Source: Qipengyuania flava (lineage in GTDB: Bacteria > Pseudomonadota > Alphaproteobacteria > Sphingomonadales > Sphingomonadaceae). Taken from it: DNA of 64,000 bases. Both the position numbers and the translations under genes were made by a program. The notes below the pieces were generated by a model. That model was given only the letters and a program-made list of their open reading frames with translations, was not told where the DNA came from and did no database searches. The stretch is taken from positions 744,001-808,000 of the forward strand of contig NZ_CP080410.1 in NCBI RefSeq assembly GCF_019448255.1, written 5' to 3'. Shown here one piece after another: positions 9,330 through 17,370 of this stretch; positions within the stretch are counted from its first letter, which is position 1, and every line of letters begins with the position of its first letter.

Positions 9330-9381
9330 TGCGGCACATCGCCCTCGCGTGTGATAGGATCGCTCGCGAGAGGAGAGGCGT

Positions 9382-10941
9382 ATGAACGCTGTTGGAGCGA
9401 TCGAGGGCGATCGCGCGGCCACGCATGTGGACGTGCTGATCGTCGGGGCAGGCATTTCGGGGATCGGCTCGGCTTACCACCTGCAGGAGCAGTGCCCCTG
9501 GGCGAGCTATACGATTCTTGAGATGAAGGACACGTTCGGCGGGACCTGGGACACGCACAAATATCCCGGCGTGCGATCGGACAGCGATCTCTACACCTTC
9601 GGCTATCGCTTCAAGCCCTGGGTGGGCGCACCCATCGCGAGCGGCGAGGAAATCCTCAAGTACATGGGCGAGGTGATCGAGGAGAACGGGATCGGCGAGC
9701 ACATCCGCTACGGCCACCGGATTACCTCCTGCGCTTATGCGCGCGACACAGATCTGTGGACCGTAGCCGCAACGCGTTTGGCGGATGGTGCAGGGCACAC
9801 CTTCACCTGCTCCTTCCTGTGGATGTGCCAGGGCTATTACGACCATGAGAACCCCTACATCCCGCCCGAATGGCAGGAGAAGGGGCTGGATGCGTTCAAG
9901 GGCGATTTCGTCCACGCGCAGAAGTGGGACCCCGACTACGACTATGCCGGCAAGCGCGTGCTGGTGATCGGCTCGGGCGCGACCGCGGCCACCGTTGTCC
10001 CCGCCTTTGCCGAGAAGGCCGCGCATGTGACCATGCTGCAGCGGTCGCCGACCTATTTCTTCTGCAACGAGAACAAGAACGAGCTGGCCGACCGGCTGCG
10101 CGAGGTCGGGATCGACGAACCAACCGTGCACCGCGTGGTCCGCCAGCAGATCAATTACGACCAGGACCAGCTCACCAAGCGGTGCCGGGAAGAGCCAGAG
10201 GTCGTGTTCGAAGAGCTCAAGGAACTGGTGCGTGAATTCACCGGCAAGCCCGATTTCGAGTTCGAGCCGCATTTCACGCCCAAGTACCGGGTGTGGCAGC
10301 AGCGCCTGGCCTTCTGCCCCGATGGCGATGTCTTCCGCGCCGCGGTCGCTGGCCAGCTGACCATGGTGACCGACACGATCGACCATTTCACCGAAAACGG
10401 TGTCATGACGTCATCGGGCGAGGAGATCGAGGCCGACCTGATCGTCGCCTGCACCGGCTTCAACCTGCTGGTGATGGGGGGTATTCCCTTCACCGTTGAC
10501 GGCAACGAGGTCGATTGGTCGCAGACCGTGACATACCGCGGGGCCATGCACACCGGCGTGCCCAATTCGGCCTGGGTCATGGGATACTGGCGCGCGAGCT
10601 GGACGCTGCGCGTCGACATGATGGGCGATTTCGTCTGCGGGCTGCTCAACCACATGCACGACACCGGTGTCTCGCAGGTCGAAGTGCGTTTCCGGTCCGA
10701 GGATGAGGGCATGGACATCCTGCCCTGGATCGAGAGCGACAATTTCAACCCCGGTTACCTGATGCGCGGTCTCGACAAGATGCCGCGCCGCGGAGACAAG
10801 CCGGAATGGCGCCACAACCAGGATTATTGGCGCGAACGCGAGGAGTTCCCCGCGATCGCGTTCGACGGACCCGAGTTCGCTTACTCGGGCGACCCTGTCC
10901 TTGGAGCCGCCAGCAAGGAGCCGGCGGCCACCGCCGCCTAA
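9382..10941 (+). CDS. flavin-containing monooxygenase of Baeyer-Villiger type
   Basis: 519 aa. FAD- and NADPH-dependent class B monooxygenase, probably cytosolic, inserting oxygen next to a carbonyl or oxidising a soft nucleophile; substrate unknown. The FAD fold is VGAGISGIGS at 21-30, the family GGTWDTHKYPGVRSD at 53-67, the BVMO fingerprint F-x-G-x-x-x-H-x-x-x-W-D is at 172-183, and the NADPH fold GSGATAATVV follows at 197. The start ATG at 9382 follows a GAGGAGAGGCGT ribosome-binding site. A downstream small membrane protein gene begins 8 bp after the stop. A paralogue lies at 25599-27107 on the other strand. Confidence 0.9.
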   Translation: MNAVGAIEGDRAATHVDVLIVGAGISGIGSAYHLQEQCPWASYTILEMKDTFGGTWDTHKYPGVRSDSDLYTFGYRFKPWVGAPIASGEEILKYMGEVIEENGIGEHIRYGHRITSCAYARDTDLWTVAATRLADGAGHTFTCSFLWMCQGYYDHENPYIPPEWQEKGLDAFKGDFVHAQKWDPDYDYAGKRVLVIGSGATAATVVPAFAEKAAHVTMLQRSPTYFFCNENKNELADRLREVGIDEPTVHRVVRQQINYDQDQLTKRCREEPEVVFEELKELVREFTGKPDFEFEPHFTPKYRVWQQRLAFCPDGDVFRAAVAGQLTMVTDTIDHFTENGVMTSSGEEIEADLIVACTGFNLLVMGGIPFTVDGNEVDWSQTVTYRGAMHTGVPNSAWVMGYWRASWTLRVDMMGDFVCGLLNHMHDTGVSQVEVRFRSEDEGMDILPWIESDNFNPGYLMRGLDKMPRRGDKPEWRHNQDYWREREEFPAIAFDGPEFAYSGDPVLGAASKEPAATAA

Positions 10942-10949
10942 GATACGCC

Positions 10950-11348
10950 ATGGACCCCTTCGACCCCACGGCGTGGAGCGCCAGCCTGCTCGGCCTGTTC
11001 GGGATCGCCGTCGCGATCGGCGCGCTTCGACGGCCCGGCCTGTGGCGCCAGATGGTCGACGAGATCGACGCCTCGCCCGCGCTCCAGCTGCTGTGCGGTT
11101 TCTGCGAGCTGGCGATCGGCGCGGCGGTGTACCTGATGAACCCCTGGGCGAGTGGCGATGTGCTGGCGATGATCATGAAGGCGCTCGGCGGTCTGATGAT
11201 GGCCGAAGCGCTGGTCGTGATGGCGCTGAGCGATCTCTATTTCCACGTCTGGCTCAAGAACCTGGCCGCCTCCCATCGCCTCTGGCCGATCGTCACCATG
11301 GCCGCCAGCCTGGCCCTGGCGGGCGCGGGGCTGGCACGGCTGGCCTAG
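10950..11348 (+). CDS. small membrane protein of unknown function
   Basis: 132 aa with four predicted hydrophobic segments, around residues 9-25, 45-63, 70-92 and 108-130, and few charged residues between them. I do not recognise the family. The start is the ATG at 10950, eight bases after the stop of the upstream monooxygenase; an in-frame extension further upstream overlaps that gene and is not credible. The tight spacing makes an operon with the monooxygenase likely, but a functional link is not shown. Confidence 0.68.
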   Translation: MDPFDPTAWSASLLGLFGIAVAIGALRRPGLWRQMVDEIDASPALQLLCGFCELAIGAAVYLMNPWASGDVLAMIMKALGGLMMAEALVVMALSDLYFHVWLKNLAASHRLWPIVTMAASLALAGAGLARLA

Positions 11349-11397
11349 GCGCAACGTCGCCCGTCGAGGCGGATTGCCCCCTCGTCGGGCCGCCCGC

Positions 11398-11425
11398 TTG
11401 CCCTGACGTCCAGTACGTGTATCAC
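11398..11425 (+). promoter_or_regulatory. candidate promoter of the DUF885 gene
   Basis: TTGCCC at 11398-11403, a 16-base spacer, and TATCAC at 11420-11425, about 30 bp before the ATG at 11454. This matches the loose CTTGC/TAT-type housekeeping promoters seen elsewhere in the window. Motif-level evidence only. Confidence 0.4.
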
Positions 11426-11453
11426 GCAGGCAATACACAATAGGGGAAACTTC

Positions 11454-13277
11454 ATGAAACTCGTTCGCCACGCCCTTGCTTCGGGCGCCGCTCTTTCGCT
11501 TGCGCTCGCCGCCGCTCCCGCCTTCGCGCAGGATGGTGCCGCCGGCACCGAAGCCGCTGCCGAGGTGACCGAACACGACAAGCTGTTCGCGCTCTTCGCC
11601 GATTCCGACAAGCGCGGCCTTGAACTCAACCCGCTTGGCCGCCTGTTCCGCGGCGACGATCGCAACGCCGACCGCCTCGGTGATTTCCTGACCGACAGCT
11701 CATTCTACGCAGGCCGGCTCGATACCCAGCTGAACCTTGCCAAGCTGGCGCTGATCGACCGCAGCAAGCTGAGCGAGACCGACCAGCTCGCCTATGACGT
11801 GTTCAAGTACAACCAGGAAACCTCGCTGCGCGCGCAGACGGACGAGATCCGCGCGCTCACTGAAGTGCGGCCGGTGAACCACTTCACGGGCTTCCACACT
11901 TTCTACCCGAATTTCGCCAGCGGCGCTTCGGCTGCTCAGTTCAAGACGCTGGCCAATTACGAGGACAACCTCTCGCGTCACGACGACTACATCGTGATCT
12001 CGGCGCGTGCGATCGACAAGTTCCGCGAAGGCATGGAGAGCGGGGTTCTCGAAACCAAGCTGACGATCAACAACGTTGTCCAGCAGCTCGACACGCTGCT
12101 CGCGGTTCCGATCGAGGAATCGCAGTACATGAAGCCGGTGCAGAACTTCCCGGAGGATTTTTCCGAGGAAGACAAGGCGCGCCTGACCGCGGCCTATGAA
12201 GCGAAGACGAAGGAACTCTACGCCGCCGATGCGCGCATGCGCGATTTCCTGCGTGACGAATACCTGCCGGTGGCACGCGAAAGCGTCGGCCTCAGCCAGA
12301 TGAAGGGCGGCGACAAGCTCTACGCGCAGCTGATCGAGCAGACCACGACGCTGCCCTTGACCGCCGATTACCTCCACGATCTGGGCCTCTCCGAAGTCGC
12401 CCGCATCAAGAGCGGTCTTGAGGAGATCAAGGCGGAGGTCGGCTTTACCGGTACGCTCAACGAGTTCTTCGACTATGTGCGCACCGACGAGCAGTTCAAG
12501 CCGGAAAGCCGCGAAGCGCTGACTCAGAGCTATTACGACATCGGCAAGGAGGTCGACGAGAAGATCGGCGACTACTTCAGCCTGGTTCCCAAGACCCCGC
12601 TGGAGATCAAGCCCTACGATCCCTCGATCGAGCAGTTCTCGGCTGGCGGGTCCTACCAGTCGGGCGCACCCGACGGTTCGCGTCCGGGCACCTTCTACTT
12701 TAACGCCTATGACCTGCCGAGCCGCCTGACGACCGGCAACGTCACGCTTTACCTCCACGAAGGCGCGCCCGGCCACCACTTCCAGATCAGCCTCGCGCGC
12801 GAGAACGACGCGCTGCCGGCCTTCATGCGCTTTGGCGGCAACACCGCCTACATCGAGGGCTGGGCGCTCTATTCGGAGACGCTGGGCTACGAGATGGGCT
12901 TCTTCGACGATCCGTGGAACCGTTACGGCACGCTGCAGGACGAACAGCTGCGCGCCATGCGCCTGGTCGTCGACACGGGCCTCCACGCCAAGGGCTGGAC
13001 CCGCGAGCAGGCGATCGACTTCATGCTCGAAAACTCCGGCATGACCCGCACCGAGGTCGTCTCGGAAGTCGAGCGCTACATCGCCATCCCGAGCCAGGCG
13101 CTTGCCTACAAGGTCGGCGCGCTCAAGATCCAGGAACTGCGCGAGAAGGCTGAAGGGCAGCTTGGCGACGATTTCGACCTGCGCGAATTCCACGCCGAGG
13201 TGCTGAACACCGGTTCGCTTCCGCTGCCGGTCCTCGAAGCCAAGATCGACCGCTGGATCGCTTCCAAGGCCAGCTGA
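11454..13277 (+). CDS. secreted DUF885-family protein, putative metallopeptidase
   Basis: 607 aa. The signal peptide is clear (LALAAAPAFAQ, cleavage near residue 25), so it acts in the periplasm or outside. The body is DUF885; the family's conserved HExxPGHH is at residues 435-442 (His435, Glu436, His441, His442), compatible with a zinc site. DUF885 proteins are generally regarded as metallopeptidase-like, but activity is not established for this one. The start follows an AGGGGAAAC ribosome-binding site. A GC-rich hairpin at 13289-13312 follows the stop. Confidence 0.88.
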   Translation: MKLVRHALASGAALSLALAAAPAFAQDGAAGTEAAAEVTEHDKLFALFADSDKRGLELNPLGRLFRGDDRNADRLGDFLTDSSFYAGRLDTQLNLAKLALIDRSKLSETDQLAYDVFKYNQETSLRAQTDEIRALTEVRPVNHFTGFHTFYPNFASGASAAQFKTLANYEDNLSRHDDYIVISARAIDKFREGMESGVLETKLTINNVVQQLDTLLAVPIEESQYMKPVQNFPEDFSEEDKARLTAAYEAKTKELYAADARMRDFLRDEYLPVARESVGLSQMKGGDKLYAQLIEQTTTLPLTADYLHDLGLSEVARIKSGLEEIKAEVGFTGTLNEFFDYVRTDEQFKPESREALTQSYYDIGKEVDEKIGDYFSLVPKTPLEIKPYDPSIEQFSAGGSYQSGAPDGSRPGTFYFNAYDLPSRLTTGNVTLYLHEGAPGHHFQISLARENDALPAFMRFGGNTAYIEGWALYSETLGYEMGFFDDPWNRYGTLQDEQLRAMRLVVDTGLHAKGWTREQAIDFMLENSGMTRTEVVSEVERYIAIPSQALAYKVGALKIQELREKAEGQLGDDFDLREFHAEVLNTGSLPLPVLEAKIDRWIASKAS

Positions 13278-13288
13278 TTTTCCAAGCG

Positions 13289-13312
13289 CGGGCGGGGATT
13301 GCTCCCCGCCCG
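13289..13312 (+). terminator. GC-rich hairpin after the DUF885 gene
   Basis: A 10-bp perfect stem (CGGGCGGGGA with TCCCCGCCCG) and a 4-base loop, 11 bp after the stop codon. It lacks a good T-tract, so it is a weak intrinsic terminator or a 3'-end stabiliser. Confidence 0.5.
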
Positions 13313-13381
13313 AACTGGTTTGGCCCTGCCGGGCGCGCTAGTCCCTTCCGCGTGCACTAGTGACGTGAGGGGCGAGCGCCG

Positions 13382-14545
13382 ATGGATTTCCTGCGCCGGG
13401 CGGATTGGCTGACGCGCGACCGTGCGCGGGGCTACGCCTTCCTGCTGGCTATCGCCAGCCTCGCGCTGCTGGCCAATTCCTACCTCAAGGCGATGGGGCC
13501 TGACGGCACCGACTTCCTCGCCTTCTGGGGGGCTGGACACGTCACGGCTGCGGGAGACCCTGCCGGCGCGTATGACCTTGCCGTCCAGGAGCGGGTCCAG
13601 ACCGGGACGGGCAGCAATGGCTGGTTTGCCTTCGTCAATCCGCCGCCTTTCCTGTTCGCCGTCGCACCCTTTGGCCTACTTCCCTTTCCGATCGCCTGGC
13701 TAGTGTGGGTCGCAGTGACCTGGGGTCTTTGGGCCTGGGCGAGCGTGCGCGCCTTTCCGCGCCTGTGGCCGCTCGTAATTGCCTATCCCGGCGCGCTGAT
13801 TGCGGCAGGGCATGCGCAGAACGGCCTGCTCACCGGGGCTCTGCTGGTGTTTGCTGCGCATGAGCTTGCCAAACGGCCCGCGCTCTCGGGTGCGGCGATC
13901 GGGGCGCTCGTCATCAAGCCTCATCTTGCCGTGCTCGCGCCCTTCTGGCTGGCCGCCGGAGGCAAATGGCGTGCGTTTGTCGCCGCCGGAGTATCGGCGC
14001 TGGGTCTGGTGGCGCTGTCTTGGCTCGCTTTCGGCTCGGCAACGCTCGAGGGCTACACCACGAGCTGGCAGGCCAGCGCCTTGCTGATGGAGGGGATCAA
14101 CCCCGATTTCCTGCTGCGGATGACGACCTTCTTCTCGCAGGCGCGCCTGCTTGCCGGCGATAGCGCCGCGTGGGTCGTTGGCGGGATTTCCGCGCTGCTG
14201 GCGGTTGCAACTTCGCTTCTTGCCTGGAGGCGCTTCCATGGCGATGCCGCGGCGTCCGGAGCAGCGGTGCTGGCCGCTACCGCACTCGCATCGCCATACC
14301 TGTTTAATTACGACCTGCCGTTCCTGATCTTTCCCACGCTGTGGTTGGTCGGGCAGGGTCTGGATCGCGGCTTCCGGGATTATGAGAAGCTCGCGCTCGT
14401 CGCGCTCTATGTCGCGCCCTACGCCACCCGGGCTGCGGCTCTTCCGCTCGGCGTCAACCTGATGCCGCTCGCAGCGCTTGCGCTCCTAGCGCTGGTGTGG
14501 AGCCGGGGCGGGGCGCGAAATTCGGGAACCGGATCAGGGGCCTAG
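13382..14545 (+). CDS. DUF2029/GT87-type membrane glycosyltransferase
   Basis: 387 aa, almost wholly hydrophobic, with about 9-10 membrane segments. The first periplasmic loop holds the acidic pair GTDFLAFWGAGH near residues 41-52, as in GT87 (GT-C) enzymes that move mannose or related sugars from polyprenyl phosphate. The acceptor is unknown. It follows the DUF885 terminator hairpin and precedes a 49-codon gene by 48 bp. Family assignment comes from topology and the first-loop motif, so the sugar specificity is not implied. Confidence 0.72.
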   Translation: MDFLRRADWLTRDRARGYAFLLAIASLALLANSYLKAMGPDGTDFLAFWGAGHVTAAGDPAGAYDLAVQERVQTGTGSNGWFAFVNPPPFLFAVAPFGLLPFPIAWLVWVAVTWGLWAWASVRAFPRLWPLVIAYPGALIAAGHAQNGLLTGALLVFAAHELAKRPALSGAAIGALVIKPHLAVLAPFWLAAGGKWRAFVAAGVSALGLVALSWLAFGSATLEGYTTSWQASALLMEGINPDFLLRMTTFFSQARLLAGDSAAWVVGGISALLAVATSLLAWRRFHGDAAASGAAVLAATALASPYLFNYDLPFLIFPTLWLVGQGLDRGFRDYEKLALVALYVAPYATRAAALPLGVNLMPLAALALLALVWSRGGARNSGTGSGA

Positions 14546-14593
14546 GGTTTCTACTCATCAGGACGGAGGGAAGACATTTCATGGAGATCAGCC

Positions 14594-14743
14594 ATGTCGA
14601 GTTTGTCCTTCCACAGCAGCCGCCCCGATCGCTGGGTTGCGCCCAAGCCCTATAGCGACAGCTCGCTGCGCTATAAGATGCACGGCAAGATCCAGCCGAT
14701 GGAGGAGCCCGGGTTCCTGGCCCGCCTCTTCGGACGCGGCTGA
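14594..14743 (+). CDS. conserved-looking 49-residue protein of unknown function
   Basis: 49 aa, rich in Ser, Pro and basic residues: it opens MSSLSFHSSRPDRW, has YSDSSLRYKMHGKIQPMEEP at 20-39, and ends in GFLARLFGRG. There is no signal peptide or membrane segment. GGAG stands 8 bases before the ATG, and a strong intrinsic terminator follows the stop by about 20 bp, which together argue that it is a real gene. I recognise no domain. Confidence 0.6.
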   Translation: MSSLSFHSSRPDRWVAPKPYSDSSLRYKMHGKIQPMEEPGFLARLFGRG

Positions 14744-14761
14744 CGGTTCAGTCAAAGGACA

Positions 14762-14799
14762 GGGGCCGGAGATCCGTGTGGATCCCCGGCCCCTTCTTT
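14762..14799 (+). terminator. intrinsic terminator after the 49-codon gene
   Basis: Stem GGGGCCGG...CCGGCCCC extended by GATCC/GGATC around a GTGT loop, followed by TTCTTT. It sits between the small plus-strand gene and the convergent AGCS transporter gene. Confidence 0.8.
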
Positions 14800-14821
14800 G
14801 TGCCCTGCGGCCTGAAGAGAC

Positions 14822-16345
14822 TTAGTACTCTTCGGGCTCTTCCGGTGTTTCGGCGGTGTGCGTGGGGCCGGCGTCCTTCTGGCCCTGGGCCAGCTTGAAC
14901 ACCACGCCGCTCAGCAGAGCCAGCGCCAGAAGGTTCGGCAGCGCCATCGCGGCGTTGGAAATATCGCCAAGGCGCCAGACCAGCTCGCTCGGCTGCGCAG
15001 CGCCCAGGAAGATCACCACGCACCACAGTACGCGCCAGGCCATGTGTAGCTTCTTCTCGCCCGCACGGCTCGAACCCTTCACCCGGTCATAGAGGAAGGT
15101 GATCGCCCGCTCGCCGTAATAGCTCCACGTCAGCAGCGTGGTGAAAACGAACAGGATCAGCGCGATCGAAGCGATCAGCGTGCCCACCGGAATGCTGGCG
15201 ATCTCGACCGGGAAGGCCGCGGCAAAGGCGCCGCTGGTCATCTCGAAGCCGACACGGTCCGATTGCCAGGCATGCGCCACCGCTTCGCCGCCTGCGGTGA
15301 AGTCGCCGCGCACGGTGAGGATAACCAGCGCCGTCATGGTGCAGATCACGACGGTGTCGATGAAGGTGCCGAGCATCGCCATGCGACCCTGCTGTTCGGG
15401 ATCGTTGGTCTGCGCCACCGCGTGGGCGATGGCGGTCGAACCCTGGCCGGCCTCGTTCGAGAACAGGCCGCGTGCCACACCGGCGCGGATCGCGATGATG
15501 ATCGCCGCACCGGCAAAGCCGCCGGTCGCCGCTTGCGGGTTGAATGCGCCGTGGAAGATCAGGCCGAAGGTCTCCGGCAGGTCGCCGAAGTTCAGGATCA
15601 GCGCGATGATCGCCATGACGATGTAGGCCGCCGCCATGAAGGGCACGACCTTTTCCGCCACATTGCCGATCGACTTGATGCCGCCGATGATAACGATGAA
15701 GACGAGGATCGCGACGATCAGCCCGCCGAGCCATTCTTCGATACCGAAGAGTTCGTTGAGGCCGTCGGCCACAGCGTTTGCCTGGATCGAGTTGCCGGTA
15801 ACCAGCGCGGAGAACAACGTGCCGAGGCAGAAAACAACGGCAAGCCAGGTCCACTTCTTGCCCAGGCCCATCATGATGTAGGTCATCGGGCCGCCGCGCA
15901 GCACACCGTCGCTGGTGCGTTCGCGGTAGCGGATGGCGAGCGAACCTTCGGCGAAGGCCAGCGCCATGCCGAACAGGGCGGTAACCCACATCCAGAAGAT
16001 CGCGCCGGGTCCACCCAGCGCGATGGCGGTGGCTACACCGGCGAGGTTACCCGTGCCGACCTGACCGGAAAGCGCCGTCGAAAGCGCCGCGAAGGGCGAA
16101 ATCTCGCCGTCGCCCTGGCTCTTGCGCCCGGCGAACAGGCCCGCGAAGGCGCTGCCGAGCTTGCGGATGGGATAGAATTTGAGGCCGACCATGATCCACA
16201 GGCCGATGCCCAACAGGATGATGGTCATGGGCGGGAAGGGGAGCACTTCGACCCCGTTCCATGTGCCGCCCCAGATAAAGTCCGATACGTTGGTGACCGG
16301 TTCTACCAACCGCTCGCCCAGACTCGGTGCCTGGCCTGTTGCCAT
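14822..16345 (-). CDS. AGCS-family sodium:alanine/glycine symporter
   Basis: 507 aa. Inner-membrane symporter importing alanine or glycine with Na+. About 11 membrane segments; family motifs include GTGNLAGVATAIALGGPGA near residues 98-116 and GGPMTYIMMGLGKKW in the middle. I start it at the ATG at 16345 because GAGGGG lies about 9 bases upstream and the family begins near MATGQ...; the longer frame to 16492 would add 49 residues of low quality overlapping the secE upstream region. The C-terminus is a short acidic tail. No riboswitch-like leader is evident in the 100 bp upstream. Confidence 0.92.
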   Translation of the reverse strand: MATGQAPSLGERLVEPVTNVSDFIWGGTWNGVEVLPFPPMTIILLGIGLWIMVGLKFYPIRKLGSAFAGLFAGRKSQGDGEISPFAALSTALSGQVGTGNLAGVATAIALGGPGAIFWMWVTALFGMALAFAEGSLAIRYRERTSDGVLRGGPMTYIMMGLGKKWTWLAVVFCLGTLFSALVTGNSIQANAVADGLNELFGIEEWLGGLIVAILVFIVIIGGIKSIGNVAEKVVPFMAAAYIVMAIIALILNFGDLPETFGLIFHGAFNPQAATGGFAGAAIIIAIRAGVARGLFSNEAGQGSTAIAHAVAQTNDPEQQGRMAMLGTFIDTVVICTMTALVILTVRGDFTAGGEAVAHAWQSDRVGFEMTSGAFAAAFPVEIASIPVGTLIASIALILFVFTTLLTWSYYGERAITFLYDRVKGSSRAGEKKLHMAWRVLWCVVIFLGAAQPSELVWRLGDISNAAMALPNLLALALLSGVVFKLAQGQKDAGPTHTAETPEEPEEY

Positions 16346-16444
16346 TGCGAAAATTCCCCTCGTGCGTCCCGTTGACGTGAAAGCGACAAGGCTAGTGGGA
16401 TGAAGGGCGCTTGCAAAGGCCCGATTTCCGCCGAGTCCCCCGGC

Positions 16445-16472
16445 TTGCGTTTTGCGCCGCGCAGGACTAGAT
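16445..16472 (+). promoter_or_regulatory. candidate secE-nusG promoter
   Basis: TTGCGT at 16445-16450 and CTAGAT at 16467-16472, spacer 16. It resembles the rplK site at 21491 (CTTGC plus CTA). The implied leader to secE would be about 120 bases and would contain the tRNA-like fragment in antisense. Motif-level evidence only. Confidence 0.4.
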
Positions 16473-16503
16473 GCGTCGGCGTCTTCCGACATTGGGAATC
16501 GAA

Positions 16504-16560
16504 AAAGCCCCTCCCGGACTTGAACCGGGGCGGCGAGAGACCCTACCTGAAAGGGACGTG
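16504..16560 (-). other. tRNA-Leu(CAG)-like 3' fragment, not a complete tRNA gene
   Basis: Read on the minus strand: an anticodon-arm-like CCCT-TTCAGGT-AGGG (loop carrying CAG followed by G, as in tRNA-Leu), an 11-base variable segment, a perfect T-arm CCCGG-TTCAAGT-CCGGG, then AGGGGC as a possible acceptor 3' strand and a T-run. No matching 5' acceptor strand (GCCCC) or D-arm is present within the following 40 bases, and the discriminator position is T rather than A. It therefore looks like the decayed or recombined 3' part of a tRNA. It fills the region between the AGCS and secE starts. Confidence 0.45.
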
Positions 16561-16599
16561 ACGGAAGGCGGCACGATTTTTACGCGAGAGACGTGGACC

Positions 16600-16803
16600 A
16601 TGGCAGACGAGAAGAAGACCAGCCCGGCGGAATTCCTCCGGCAGGTGCAGACCGAAGGGCGCAAGGTCGTTTGGCCGACGCGCGAGGAAACGGTGCGCAC
16701 GGCGATCTTCGTGTTCATCCTCACGGTGATCCTTTCGCTCTTCTTCCTCGGGGTCGATTCGCTGTTCAGCGCCATTGTGGGCTGGCTGCTTTCGCTCGCT
16801 TAA
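16600..16803 (+). CDS. secE: preprotein translocase subunit SecE
   Basis: 67 aa, the short single-helix form usual in alphaproteobacteria. It clamps SecY in the inner-membrane translocon. The conserved amphipathic region reads FLRQVQTEGRKVVWPTREET at 12-31, followed by one membrane helix (TAIFVFILTVILSLFFLGV). nusG follows after 30 bp, the universal pairing. The start is the ATG at 16600. Confidence 0.96.
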   Translation: MADEKKTSPAEFLRQVQTEGRKVVWPTREETVRTAIFVFILTVILSLFFLGVDSLFSAIVGWLLSLA

Positions 16804-16833
16804 GCCGCATTTCGACAGGGTAGTTTTACGCAC

Positions 16834-17370
16834 ATGGCACGCTGGTACATCATCCACGCCTATTCGGGCTTCGAGAACAAGGTCCGCGATTCGATCATCG
16901 CCGAGGCCGAACGCCTTGGTCTTTCGGAAGGCGTCGAAGAGGTCGAAGTCCCGACCGAAACCGTCACCGAAGTGAAGCGCGGCAAGAAGGTCCAGGTCGA
17001 ACGCAAGTTCATGCCGGGCTACGTGCTCGCCAAGCTGAACATGACCGACGATGTCTACCACCTCGTCAAGAACACCCCGAAGGTGACCGGATTCCTCGGC
17101 AACAACAACAAGCCGCAGGCAATTTCCGAGAAGGAAGCCGCGCGCTATTTCGGCGGGGTCGAGGAAGCCAAATCGGCGCCCAAGAAGGAAATCAGCGTCG
17201 ATTACGAAATCGGCGACCAGGTCAAGGTGCTCGACGGCCCCTTCGCCAGCTTCAACGGCCTCGTCGAGGAACTCGATTTCGACAAGCAGAAGGTCAAGGT
17301 TTCGGTTTCGATCTTCGGCCGCGCTACGCCGGTCGAACTCGACTTCGAACAGGTCGAACTGGTCAAGTAA
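16834..17370 (+). CDS. nusG: transcription termination/antitermination factor NusG
   Basis: 178 aa, normal length. It binds RNA polymerase and promotes elongation, and couples it to Rho or the ribosome. The N-terminal NGN domain opens MARWYIIHAYSGFENKV; the C-terminal KOW domain is at about 125-178 (GDQVKVLDGPFASFNG). It sits directly after secE. Its 3' end overlaps the convergent LuxR/hydrolase gene by 8 bp (17363-17370). Unlike the common secE-nusG-rplK-rplA order, rplK is not next. Confidence 0.97.
   Translation: MARWYIIHAYSGFENKVRDSIIAEAERLGLSEGVEEVEVPTETVTEVKRGKKVQVERKFMPGYVLAKLNMTDDVYHLVKNTPKVTGFLGNNNKPQAISEKEAARYFGGVEEAKSAPKKEISVDYEIGDQVKVLDGPFASFNGLVEELDFDKQKVKVSVSIFGRATPVELDFEQVELVK

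Noticed and set aside
16346-16492. N-terminal extension of the AGCS transporter to 16492
   Set aside because: The extra 49 residues are not family-like; a good ribosome-binding site precedes the ATG at 16345.
16504-16592. A full functional tRNA-Leu gene
   Set aside because: The 5' acceptor strand and D-arm are missing and the discriminator base is T, so only a fragment is claimed.
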